Below are positions 51,047 to 59,803 of a DNA stretch of 64,000 bases, one piece after another. The notes below the pieces were generated by a model. It did no database searches, was not told the DNA's origin, and worked only from the letters and a program-made list of their open reading frames with translations. Position 1 is the stretch's first letter; every line of letters begins with the position of its first letter. Made by a program: the position numbers and the translations under genes. Source of the DNA: CAYVQE01 sp964633205 (GTDB taxonomy: Bacteria; Myxococcota; B64-G9); contig CAZWFN010000004.1 of NCBI GenBank assembly GCA_964633205.1, positions 1-64,000 on the forward strand, given 5' to 3'.

Positions 51047-53137
51047 TTGGGCTGGCGCGCGGGTCATCGCGCCCGGCTGGGGCTGTTGGCGCTGCTGTTG
51101 GGGGCCGGCGTCACCGAGGCCGTGGCCGAGGTCGTCTTGCTGCCGCCGGTCGGCTGCTTGCCGGCCGATGGGGGACCTCCGGTCTGGATCCACCTTTTCA
51201 TTCCACCGACCGCTGGTGATCCGGCTGCCGGGCCGCCGTCCATCGCGGCTTCCCGCGGCCGGCTCGGCCCGCCCGAGCCGCTCGGCCGCGGAACCTACCG
51301 CCTTCGCTTCCACCCGCCGCGCGATCCCGGGGCCGAACAGCTGCGCCTGACGGCCGCTGGCGAGGCTGGGGTCGAGCTGCCGCTATGCGCCCGTCCGTCC
51401 GGCCGGATCGCGATCGCGGCCGAGCCGGCCAGCCTGCTGGCCGGGCAGGGCCAACGGGCGGTGCTGCGCATCCGGGCGCTGGATGCCGCCGGCCGGCCCG
51501 TGACCGCGGCGCCGATCCAGGTGACCGCCAACGTGGGTCGGGTCGAACCGGCGCAGGAGCTGGGTGGCGGCCGCTACCGGGCGGTGTTCATTCCACCGGA
51601 CGACCCCTTCCCGCAGGTGGCCATCGTGATGGCGGTCAACCCGCGCTCGGCGCGGCTGGACCGGGTCGCGGTGGGTCGCGCGGTGGTGCCGATCACGGCC
51701 CGGGTCAAGCTACCGGGTGAGACCGCGCCGGGCACCCGCATGCAGATGCGGGTCGCCGGCCGCGTCTTCGGTCCGGTTCGGGCCGATGCGCGGGGCCGTT
51801 TCGAGCTGCCGATCCTGGTGCCCCCGGGCATCGACCGCGGCCGGGCGACCTCGATCGATCGCGCCGGCAACCGCAAGTCCCGCACCATCGAGCTGTTCCT
51901 GCCGGAGACCAACCGCCTGGGGCTGTGGGCCTATCCACTGCAGCTGCCGGCCGACGGGCGGGCCCGCAGCCGTTTGCTGGTGACCACCATCGATCGCTTC
52001 GGCCGGCCCCAGGATCTGCAGCAGCGCAGCCGGGGGTTGCGCATCGAGGCCGAGCGCGGCCGGGTGGGCGCGCTGCGCCACCTGGACCGCGGCCTCTACG
52101 AGGCCTACTACACCGCGCCCACCAGCACCGGTGACGGCCGGGCCACCATCCGCGTCGGCTTTCCGCAGGCCGGTTCCAAGAGCCGGGCCCAGGTGCAGCT
52201 ACGGCTGCTGCCCGGTCCGGCCCAGCAGGTGAATCTCGAGGCGCCCGCCCTGCTGGCCGCGGACGGCGCCAGCCGGGGCGGGATCGCGTTGCGGGTGGCC
52301 GACGGCCGCGGCAACCCGGTTCCCGGTCGGCTGGTCGCGCTCGAGGCCGAACCCGGCCGGGTCGTGGATCAGGAGGAGGTGGAGCCGGGGCTGCACCGGG
52401 CGGCGCTGGTGGTCGGGAGGCAGCCGCGGCGCTGGACCAGCACGGTCAGCGCGCGGGTGCGCGATCGGGCCGGGGGCCGCCCCGAGCGCTTGCTGCTGGG
52501 CCGCGAGGCCCTGACGGTCGATCGCCGGGGACGGCTGACCTTGACCGCGGTGCTGGTCGATGGTCTCGGCTTGCCGGTGCCCGATTTCGAGGTCCGGCTG
52601 CGGGTCGGCGACACCGCGAGCCGGGCGCGCAGCGGGGCTTTCGGACGCGCCCGGCTGGAGGTGCCCGGGGGAGGCGGTCCGGGCATCCACAGCGGCTGGC
52701 TGACGGTGGCCGGGGTGGATCTGGTCAAGCCCTGCCACTGGTTCGCAGGCGGCGGCCGGGTGCAGCTGCTGCCCATCGGGCTGGCCGAGGCATTGCCGCC
52801 GGCGACGGTGCTCGAGACCCGGGCCGCGGTTCGGCTGCATCCGCCGGCCGGCGCCCGCATCGCGGTGCGGGCGCTGGCCCCGGCGGAGCCTGGTCGGTCC
52901 TGGACGCTGGAGATCGAAGCGGTCGCTGCCGGGGGCCGGGCCCTGGACCGCGAACGGCTGCAGCCGAGCGCTTCGGTCGGCAGCATCGGGCCGCTGCGGA
53001 CGACGGCGCCCGGGCGCCATCGGGCAAGCTGGACGCCACCGGACGGAGACTGGAGCCGGGCCCTGATCTCGGTGGCCGACGGTGACTCCGGCGCGGGGGC
53101 GGTGATCCGCATCGAGCGCGGGCGGGAGGCCCCGTGA
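51047..53137 (+). CDS. Large secreted protein with Ig-like (invasin-type) repeats
   Basis: A 696-residue secreted protein read from TTG 51047, which follows GAGGAGG by seven bases; no better start is present. Signal peptide LGLLALLLGAGVTEAVA. The mature protein has five or six beta-sandwich modules of 80-100 residues with invasin/Big-type motifs (LLAGQGQRAVLRIRALDAAGRPV, QLPADGRARSRLLVTTIDRFGRP, LAADGASRGGIALRVADGRGNPV; shortened). The recurring GRVEPAQELGGGRYRAVF-type ending marks each module. Such chains form stiff surface or periplasmic rods. Its stop overlaps the GTG start of the giant barrel gene by four bases, so the two proteins are probably made together. Confidence 0.75.
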   Translation: MGWRAGHRARLGLLALLLGAGVTEAVAEVVLLPPVGCLPADGGPPVWIHLFIPPTAGDPAAGPPSIAASRGRLGPPEPLGRGTYRLRFHPPRDPGAEQLRLTAAGEAGVELPLCARPSGRIAIAAEPASLLAGQGQRAVLRIRALDAAGRPVTAAPIQVTANVGRVEPAQELGGGRYRAVFIPPDDPFPQVAIVMAVNPRSARLDRVAVGRAVVPITARVKLPGETAPGTRMQMRVAGRVFGPVRADARGRFELPILVPPGIDRGRATSIDRAGNRKSRTIELFLPETNRLGLWAYPLQLPADGRARSRLLVTTIDRFGRPQDLQQRSRGLRIEAERGRVGALRHLDRGLYEAYYTAPTSTGDGRATIRVGFPQAGSKSRAQVQLRLLPGPAQQVNLEAPALLAADGASRGGIALRVADGRGNPVPGRLVALEAEPGRVVDQEEVEPGLHRAALVVGRQPRRWTSTVSARVRDRAGGRPERLLLGREALTVDRRGRLTLTAVLVDGLGLPVPDFEVRLRVGDTASRARSGAFGRARLEVPGGGGPGIHSGWLTVAGVDLVKPCHWFAGGGRVQLLPIGLAEALPPATVLETRAAVRLHPPAGARIAVRALAPAEPGRSWTLEIEAVAAGGRALDRERLQPSASVGSIGPLRTTAPGRHRASWTPPDGDWSRALISVADGDSGAGAVIRIERGREAP

Positions 53138-56100
53138 GCCGGCCGGCTGCGAAGGGCCTGGCCTTGTCCCTGGGCCTTGCCCTGGGCCAGGCCGCGTTGC
53201 TGGCAGCGGGATCGGCCGGGGCCGACGAGCGCTCGCGGGCGGCCGTCATCGGCCGCGTTTTCATCGACCGCGACGGCGATGGGAGGTGGTCGGCGGGGGA
53301 TGTCGGGCTGGCCGGCGCACGCCTGCTGACCGATACCGGGCTGGAGGTGCGCACCGACGCTCGCGGGCGCTACCACCTGGATCTGCTGGCGGCCGGCCGC
53401 GAGTTGGGCGCCGGGCGGGTGCTGGTGATCGACGCGGCCAGCCTGCCGGCTGCCGCCCGCCTGCTGGGCACGTCCCGGCGGCTGATCCAGCTGGTGCCCG
53501 ATGGGGTGCAGCGGCAGGACTTCGCGGTGCGCCCGCCCGCGCTGCCGGCCGCGGCCGGCCGCGGTTGGCGGTCGGCGCGCGGCCGGGTTCGGCTGCGGCT
53601 GCGGCCGCTGGCGGATGGGGGCCTGCAAACGCGGCTTTCCGGGATCGCCCCGGCGGGCTGCCAGGTGCGCGTCGATGGCCTGCCGCTGGAGCCCGGAGCG
53701 GACGGTCTTTTTCAGCATCCGGTGCGCATCGCACCCGGTATCAACCGCTTCCTGGTCAGCCTGCACTGCCGAGACGGCCGGCTCGAGCTGATCCAGGCCG
53801 CCATCCACTGGACCCGGCGGACGGCCGGCGGTGACCTGGTGGTGCCGGCAGCGCCGCGGCCGCTGGCGGTCTGCGCCGGCCCGCCCCCCGGGCCGCTCGA
53901 TCGGGCCGACCGGCTGGTGTTGCTCTGCCGCCCGGAGCCGGGCGTGCGCCTGGAACTGCCGGCGGCCCGCCCGGCCGGTCAAGAGCCGGCCGCGGCCGAC
54001 CGAAAGCGCTTCGAGCTGCCGCTGGCGCCGGGGGACAACGAGTTCGCCGTCCAGCTGCGCACCGCCGCCGGCCACCGGCTGGCGGGCCGCATCGGCTGGC
54101 GGGTGGCGGCGGTGCACTGGGTGGGCAGCCTTTACGGCAGCCTGGCGGCGGCCTATGGCCTGGGCGGGGAGGCCAATGGCCCGGCCTTCGGCGGCCGGCT
54201 GGGAGGCTACCTGGAGGCCAGCCTGCCCTGGGACGCCCGGCTGGTGCTCGGCGGCGACCTGGCGTCCTTCGCCACCGAGGGCCTGTCAGCCGCCGCGGTG
54301 GCCGAACGGGCGCTGCGGCCGGAGCATCGGCGCGATCGCTTCGAGCGCGCGCCCGATCCGGAGACCGGCTGGCCGTTCGCCGGCGATGCCAGCCGGCTGC
54401 GGGACAACAACCCGACCGGCTCGCGCTACTACCTGGCCCTGCAGCGCCGCGGTTCGGCGCTGGGCTGGGGCGGCTTCCGCTCGGCGGCCGCATCCGAGCA
54501 TCCCGCCCCGGGCCGTCACGCCCGGGCGCTGGTGGGTGCCTGGGCCCGCTTGCGGCCGCTGATCGATTGGTTCCCGGGGACGCGGCCGGCGCTCGATCTG
54601 CGGCTGGAGGGCTTCTGGTCGCAACCGGACGCCGCCGCCGGGGGGCGTTACCAGGCAGCGGCCCGCGAGGAGCACCTGGCCACCGGGGGCAGCCTGTACT
54701 GGTTGGGCCACGGCGAGCTGGTCGAGGGCTCCGAGCGGCTGGTGGCCGAGCGCCGCGATCTGCGCACCGGCCTGGTGCTCGCCCGCCGCCGCCTGGTGCG
54801 CCATGCCGACTACCAGCTGGACTGGCGCTCCGGGCGGGTGCTGTTGACCGAGCCGCTGGCCGCCGGGGCGCTGGCCGCCGGGGCGGTGCGCCTGTCGGCC
54901 ACCGGCGACGAGGCCAGCGTGCTGGTCGTCGAATACGAGTATCTCGACGACCTAGCGCCGGCCGCCGGCGAGCAGATCGCCGGGGGCCGCCTGGCGCTGG
55001 CGGGCCGGCCCGGCGCCGGGCTCCAGCTCGGTGGCTCGTTCGCCGCCAGCGGGGCGCTGCGCGACGGCCAGGCCGATTACCGCCTGCTGCGCTCGCGGAT
55101 CGAGCTGGGCTGGAAATCGCGGCTGCAGCTGTGGGCCGGTTGGGCCGCGAACGACGGCCGGCCCGGGACTCGACCGGCCTACTCGACCGACGGTGGGCTG
55201 AGCCTGGTGCCGGCGGCCGCGCCGGAGCCCGGCCGGGGCCAGGCCATCGCCGCCGGCGCCGCCCTGGCGCTGGGGCCGCTGCGCGGTCGCTTGCACCTTC
55301 GCCGCTACGATGCGGGCTACGCCGATTCGCGTTGCTGGGCCGGAGCCGACCTGACCCAGGGCCTGGCCAGTATGGAGGCGCGCCTGGCCGCGGGGCTGCG
55401 CCTGGACGGTCGGCTGGCCGGCAGCCAGACCTGGGGCGGGCGCAGCCTCGAAGGCCGGCTGCAGGCCAGCTGGCGTCCCTGGACGCCGCTGGAGCTGCAG
55501 CTGGCCGGCGCCTATGCCGGCGCTTTCCCCGGCGACGGCCGGGCGGCTTTCGAGCGCGCTTACGGCGACGGCCAGCAGGCCCTGGTCGGTCTGCGGGCCG
55601 CCTGGCGGCTGGGCCGCGGCTGGGCCCTGATCGCTGGCCACCAGCAGAGCGTGTTCCAGCGCGGCCGGGGTCGGGCCGGCAGCGATCTGACCCTGACCAC
55701 CCTGGGCGGCCAGGCCGAGCTGGGTCCGGGCCTGTTGACCCGCGTCGAGGGCGGCTGGGGGCCCGAGCTGGGCACCGTGCTGAGGCTGGGCCTGAGCCGC
55801 AGCGCGTCCGACCGGCGGGCGGTGTTCGCCACCACCACCCTGGCGCTAGACGACGGCGGCCTGGGCGGTGGCTGGCTCAGCGCCGGCCAGCGCGGCAGCG
55901 ACGAGCGCGGCTGGACCGTGAGCAGCAGCCAGACGCTGGGCCGCGACGCGGCCGGCGAGTCACGCGGCCAGCGGGTCGGCCTGGAGCTGCCGCTGGGCCG
56001 GCGCTGGCGGCTGAACCTGGCCTACGAGCGGGCCGAGCTGCACCGGGCCGGCGTGGCCGCCGAGCGCCACGCCCTGGCCCACGGCCCTTTTTTCGACCGC

Positions 56101-56952
56101 GGCCTCTTGCTCGACGCCCCCGGCCGGCGCGATGCCGTGTTCGGCCGCCTGGGCTGGCTTGGCCGCCGGCTGCAGCTCAGCGGATCGGCCGAGCTGCGGC
56201 TGGACGAGCAGCATCCGCTGGCCCTCGATGCCTCCGGCCGGGTGGCGGCGGACGGTCCGACCAGCCACCGCCAGGTGGTGCTGCGGCTGGCGGGGCGCTG
56301 GCGACCGCTGGACGCGTTGAGCCTGGGAGGGCGGGTGGCCTGGTCCGAGGCCTTCGGCGCCTGGCCCGCGGCCGGCGGGCCGGGGATTGCCGAAGGTGGA
56401 TTCCTGGAGGCCGCCGTTGGCTTGGCCTGGCGGCCGCCCGGGGTGGACTGGTTGCGGCTGGTGGCCCGGGCGGCCGGCGGCTGGGACGAGCGGCCGCCGG
56501 CGGCCGGCAGCCGTTTGCCCGGTCCCGGCGGCGAGAAGTGGTTCTCCGGCTCGGTGGCCGCTCTGCTGCGGCCGGTCAGCTGGCTGCAACCGGCGCTGGT
56601 GCTGGCACCCTGGACCGGCGCCTTTCACCCCCGCGACGGCGGCCCGGTCAGGCGGGCCAGCGGGCTGGTGGGCATGCTGCGGCTGGGCTTGGAGGTCTGG
56701 GCCGGCCTGGGCCTGGCGGTCGAGGCGCGGCTGGCCCTGGGCCGGCGCGACTATGCGCTCACCCCCGAGCCGGCCGGCGCGGAGGTGCGCCCGGGCGCCG
56801 CAGCGGAGGTCTTCTACCTGCTGGAGGACGAGTCGCTGGGGGGGCTGCGTTTCTCCCTGGGGTACTCGTTCTCGAACGTGCCCGATCCGCTGCTGTCCGA
56901 TCTGCACCTCGGCCGGCAGGGCCTGTTCGTCAGGCTGGAGGGCATGCTGTGA
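53134..56952 (+). CDS. Giant outer-membrane protein: SdrD-B-like domain plus large beta-barrel
   Basis: A 1272-residue protein from GTG 53134. Signal peptide GLALSLGLALGQAALLAAG, then an SdrD B-like fold (VIGRVFIDRDGDGRWSAGDVGLAGARLL), with a calcium-type DRDGDG loop near residues 45-55. Two short beta domains follow (about 150-330), then about 900 residues of alternating strands with Gly, Arg, Trp and Leu, typical of a very large barrel. A middle motif, ADYQLDWRSGRVLLTEPL and VVEYEYLDD, is found in other large surface assembly proteins. It ends FVRLEGML with no terminal Phe. Together with the preceding Ig-chain protein it may form a secretion or adhesion pair; this is inference. Confidence 0.75.
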   Translation: MSRPAAKGLALSLGLALGQAALLAAGSAGADERSRAAVIGRVFIDRDGDGRWSAGDVGLAGARLLTDTGLEVRTDARGRYHLDLLAAGRELGAGRVLVIDAASLPAAARLLGTSRRLIQLVPDGVQRQDFAVRPPALPAAAGRGWRSARGRVRLRLRPLADGGLQTRLSGIAPAGCQVRVDGLPLEPGADGLFQHPVRIAPGINRFLVSLHCRDGRLELIQAAIHWTRRTAGGDLVVPAAPRPLAVCAGPPPGPLDRADRLVLLCRPEPGVRLELPAARPAGQEPAAADRKRFELPLAPGDNEFAVQLRTAAGHRLAGRIGWRVAAVHWVGSLYGSLAAAYGLGGEANGPAFGGRLGGYLEASLPWDARLVLGGDLASFATEGLSAAAVAERALRPEHRRDRFERAPDPETGWPFAGDASRLRDNNPTGSRYYLALQRRGSALGWGGFRSAAASEHPAPGRHARALVGAWARLRPLIDWFPGTRPALDLRLEGFWSQPDAAAGGRYQAAAREEHLATGGSLYWLGHGELVEGSERLVAERRDLRTGLVLARRRLVRHADYQLDWRSGRVLLTEPLAAGALAAGAVRLSATGDEASVLVVEYEYLDDLAPAAGEQIAGGRLALAGRPGAGLQLGGSFAASGALRDGQADYRLLRSRIELGWKSRLQLWAGWAANDGRPGTRPAYSTDGGLSLVPAAAPEPGRGQAIAAGAALALGPLRGRLHLRRYDAGYADSRCWAGADLTQGLASMEARLAAGLRLDGRLAGSQTWGGRSLEGRLQASWRPWTPLELQLAGAYAGAFPGDGRAAFERAYGDGQQALVGLRAAWRLGRGWALIAGHQQSVFQRGRGRAGSDLTLTTLGGQAELGPGLLTRVEGGWGPELGTVLRLGLSRSASDRRAVFATTTLALDDGGLGGGWLSAGQRGSDERGWTVSSSQTLGRDAAGESRGQRVGLELPLGRRWRLNLAYERAELHRAGVAAERHALAHGPFFDRGLLLDAPGRRDAVFGRLGWLGRRLQLSGSAELRLDEQHPLALDASGRVAADGPTSHRQVVLRLAGRWRPLDALSLGGRVAWSEAFGAWPAAGGPGIAEGGFLEAAVGLAWRPPGVDWLRLVARAAGGWDERPPAAGSRLPGPGGEKWFSGSVAALLRPVSWLQPALVLAPWTGAFHPRDGGPVRRASGLVGMLRLGLEVWAGLGLAVEARLALGRRDYALTPEPAGAEVRPGAAAEVFYLLEDESLGGLRFSLGYSFSNVPDPLLSDLHLGRQGLFVRLEGML

Positions 56953-56962
56953 TTTTCATTCC

Positions 56963-56992
56963 TTGTTCCAAGGGGTTGGCAAGCGCTAGGAT
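56963..56992 (+). promoter_or_regulatory. Promoter candidate giving a leaderless transcript
   Basis: TTGTTC (56963-56968), 18 bases, TAGGAT (56987-56992). The expected start falls right at ATG 56999, so the mRNA would be leaderless. AGGATGGG before the ATG might act as a ribosome site on a longer transcript instead. Confidence 0.4.
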
Positions 56993-56998
56993 GGGACC

Positions 56999-59803
56999 AT
57001 GAGCCTCGGGTCGACCAGAACAGCGCGTGCGCTGGCCCTTGGATTGCTGCTGGCCGCAGCCGCGCCGGCCGCGGCCGGCGAATGGTTCGCCGTACCGGGG
57101 GTGGGCGGAGTGGATCGGAGCTTCGCCGACCTGTTCGTGCTCGATGCTCAGAACGCCTGGATCGTCGGCTCCGATCAGGGCGCCGGTCTGGTGCTGCACT
57201 GGTCGGGCGGCGCGCTGGGCGACTGGACGGTCCAGGCCCTGCCGGCCGATACCCCGCCGTTGCGGGCGGTGTGGTTCATCGACGCCGAGCAGGGTTGGGC
57301 GGTCGGCGACGAGCGTTGCCTGCTGCACTACAGCGGCGGCAGCTGGACGGCGGCCGCCGGATTGGGCAGCGGGCTCGAGAGCCTGGCGGCGGTGCACTTC
57401 ATCGATGCGCTCCACGGCTGGGTGGCCAGCGACGACGGCCAGTGGGTGAGCGCCACCGGCGACGGCGGAGCCAGCTGGGGCAGTATGGTGACCCCGGGCG
57501 GCCGGGCCCAGGACGTGTTGTTTCTGGATAGCGGCAACGGGGTGGTGGCGTTGAGCCAGGCCGGCTCGTTCCACATCATGATCAGCGACAGCGGCGGCTC
57601 GTTCTGGGACGATCCGATCACACCCATCTCGGCCTGGATGTACGCCCTGGCCGGCTTCGACGGCCAGACGGTCTTCGCCGCCGGCGAGGACCAGTCCATC
57701 TTCCGGGGCGAGTTGGCCGGCATGTGGAGCTGGCAGCAAATGCACACCGGGGGCGCTGGCTCGGCCACGCTCTACGGCCTGGGCTTCGCCGCCGCCGACT
57801 GGGGCTTCGGCTGGGCGGTGGGTGCCTCCGGCGCCGCGCTGCACACCACCGACGCCGGCCAGAGCTGGGTGGCCGATACGGTGGCGGTGGCCGACGCCGA
57901 GCTGACCGGGGTGGGGGCGGTGGACCGCAACCTGGCGCTGGCGGTGGCCGATACTCCGACCGGCGCGGTGTTGCTGCACTATGGCTGCAGCGGCGATGCC
58001 GACTGCCAGGGCAGCTCGCTGTGCGCGCTGGCCGAGAGCTGCCAGGCCGGCGTTTGCCAGTGGACCCCGGTCGACTGCGATGACGACAACCCCTGCACCG
58101 ATGACGCCTGTCTACCGGCCAGCGGCGATTGCCAGCACACCGACAACAGCGCCAGCTGCGAGGAGGTCTATCCCTGCACCAGCGGCGACCTCTGCGCCGG
58201 CGGGGTATGCAACCCCGGCAGTCCGGTGGCCGATCTGACCAGCTGCGACGACGGCAACGGCGTCTGCTGCACAGGGGTTTGTTACACCGGGGACTGCTGC
58301 AGCGACGCCGATTGCGACGATGCCAACCCGTGCACCGATGAGACGTGCAGCGCCTACCAGTGCAGCTTCAGCAACAACAGCGCCGGCTGCGATGATGGTG
58401 ATTGGTGTACGGTGGGCGATTTTTGCTCCGCGGGAGCCTGCCAGCCGGGCCCGGCGCGGGATTGCTCGGCGCTCGACGCCGCCTGCCGGCAGGGCTTGTG
58501 CGATGAGGCCCAGGACCGTTGCGACTGGCAGCCGATCGACGAGGGCCAGCCCTGCGACGATGGCTCGTTCTGCAACACCGGCGAGACCTGCCAGGCGGGT
58601 GCATGCACCGGCGGTGGCCCGCGCGATTGCTCGGCCGCGGCCGACCAGTGCAACGCCGGCCGCTGTGACGAGCAACAACAGGCCTGCCTACCCGAGCCCT
58701 TGGCCGACGGCACCGCCTGCGACGACGGCTCGCTGTGCACCGATGGCGATTATTGCATCGGCGGTGCCTGCAGCGGTGCCGACAGCGTGCACGATTGCTC
58801 GCACCTCGACGAACCGCCCTGCTGGGTGGGCTGGTGCGATCCGCAGACCGATACCTGCGAGCGGCGGCCGGACGCGGGCGCCGCCTGCGACGACGGCGAC
58901 CCCTGTACCGCAGGCGATGTCTGCGCTGCCGACGGTGTTTGCCGGGGAACCCCGCGCCCGTGTCCGGACTGCCAGGCCTGCGATTCGGCCGACGGCGCCT
59001 GCGTGGCCGATCCGGCCGCTGCCGGCGCGGGCTGCGCCGACGGCGACGGTTGTGGCGGCCGCTGCGATGCGGCTGGCCGCTGCGTGGTCGAGGCCTGGTG
59101 CGGTCGCACCATCGAGGGCTGCCCCGGCGTGACCCCGCTGGAGTGGGGCGCTGGACCCGATTGCCGGCTGGGCACCGCGGCGGTGGCGCTGGGGATCGAG
59201 CGCAGCAGCCCGGCCCGCCGGCCGAGCGGGCTGGTCGCTTGGCGCATCCGCCTCGACGGTCCGCCGGCCGAGCTGGTGCTGCGGCTCGACCTGCGGCCGC
59301 AGTCGGCTCCGCCCCGGGTCGCAGCTGGCTACGTGGTCGACAGCGCTCGAGCGGTGACGGCCGGGCTGGAGATCGAGGAACAGCTCACCGCGGACGGCAA
59401 TACGGTGCTGCTGTGGCTGCAGCGGTCGGAGCCGGTTGCGGACGGCGTGCTGGATCTGCTGCTCGAAGCCCCGGCCGGACGCGATCCGGTGGTGGCGCTG
59501 GACGTCTGGGGGGCTTGCGAGGCGGCGGCGACCGAGCGTGGCTGCCACCCGGGCTTCGGGGGCGCGACCCCGGCCGATCGGGTGCAGCTGGATGCGGCCG
59601 GGAACGAACGCAGCCTGCAGGCGGTGAGCGAACGCCACTGGCTGCACCTGTCGGGCCGGCCGGCCGGCTCCGGCGCTGGCGCCGATTTCGATGACCTGAC
59701 GCTCGGCTGCTCGTGTGCGGCCGGGACCGATGCGGGGGGCGGCTGGTGGCCGCTGGGGCTGCTGGCGCTGATTCTGTTCAGAAGGAGAGATAGGTTATGC
59801 TGA
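56999..59803 (+). CDS. Surface protein: Ycf48-like propeller, Cys-rich repeats, MYXO-CTERM-like tail
   Basis: A 934-residue secreted protein. After the signal peptide, about 25-320 is a Ycf48/BNR-type propeller with blades such as AWIVGSDQGAGLVLHW, GWAVGDERCLLHY and GWAVGASGAALHTTDAGQSW. From about 325 to 700 there are roughly ten Cys-rich units of the type CDDxNPCTxDxC, C-x-A-G-x-C and CDDGDPCTAGDVC, like those in many myxobacterial surface proteins. A beta-sandwich follows (about 720-870), perhaps cohesin-like. The end, CSCAAGTDAGGGWWPLGLLALILFRRRDR, is cut here for reading: a Cys, a membrane helix and Arg cluster as in MYXO-CTERM sorting tails. It overlaps the next gene by seven bases. Confidence 0.82.
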   Translation: MSLGSTRTARALALGLLLAAAAPAAAGEWFAVPGVGGVDRSFADLFVLDAQNAWIVGSDQGAGLVLHWSGGALGDWTVQALPADTPPLRAVWFIDAEQGWAVGDERCLLHYSGGSWTAAAGLGSGLESLAAVHFIDALHGWVASDDGQWVSATGDGGASWGSMVTPGGRAQDVLFLDSGNGVVALSQAGSFHIMISDSGGSFWDDPITPISAWMYALAGFDGQTVFAAGEDQSIFRGELAGMWSWQQMHTGGAGSATLYGLGFAAADWGFGWAVGASGAALHTTDAGQSWVADTVAVADAELTGVGAVDRNLALAVADTPTGAVLLHYGCSGDADCQGSSLCALAESCQAGVCQWTPVDCDDDNPCTDDACLPASGDCQHTDNSASCEEVYPCTSGDLCAGGVCNPGSPVADLTSCDDGNGVCCTGVCYTGDCCSDADCDDANPCTDETCSAYQCSFSNNSAGCDDGDWCTVGDFCSAGACQPGPARDCSALDAACRQGLCDEAQDRCDWQPIDEGQPCDDGSFCNTGETCQAGACTGGGPRDCSAAADQCNAGRCDEQQQACLPEPLADGTACDDGSLCTDGDYCIGGACSGADSVHDCSHLDEPPCWVGWCDPQTDTCERRPDAGAACDDGDPCTAGDVCAADGVCRGTPRPCPDCQACDSADGACVADPAAAGAGCADGDGCGGRCDAAGRCVVEAWCGRTIEGCPGVTPLEWGAGPDCRLGTAAVALGIERSSPARRPSGLVAWRIRLDGPPAELVLRLDLRPQSAPPRVAAGYVVDSARAVTAGLEIEEQLTADGNTVLLWLQRSEPVADGVLDLLLEAPAGRDPVVALDVWGACEAAATERGCHPGFGGATPADRVQLDAAGNERSLQAVSERHWLHLSGRPAGSGAGADFDDLTLGCSCAAGTDAGGGWWPLGLLALILFRRRDRLC

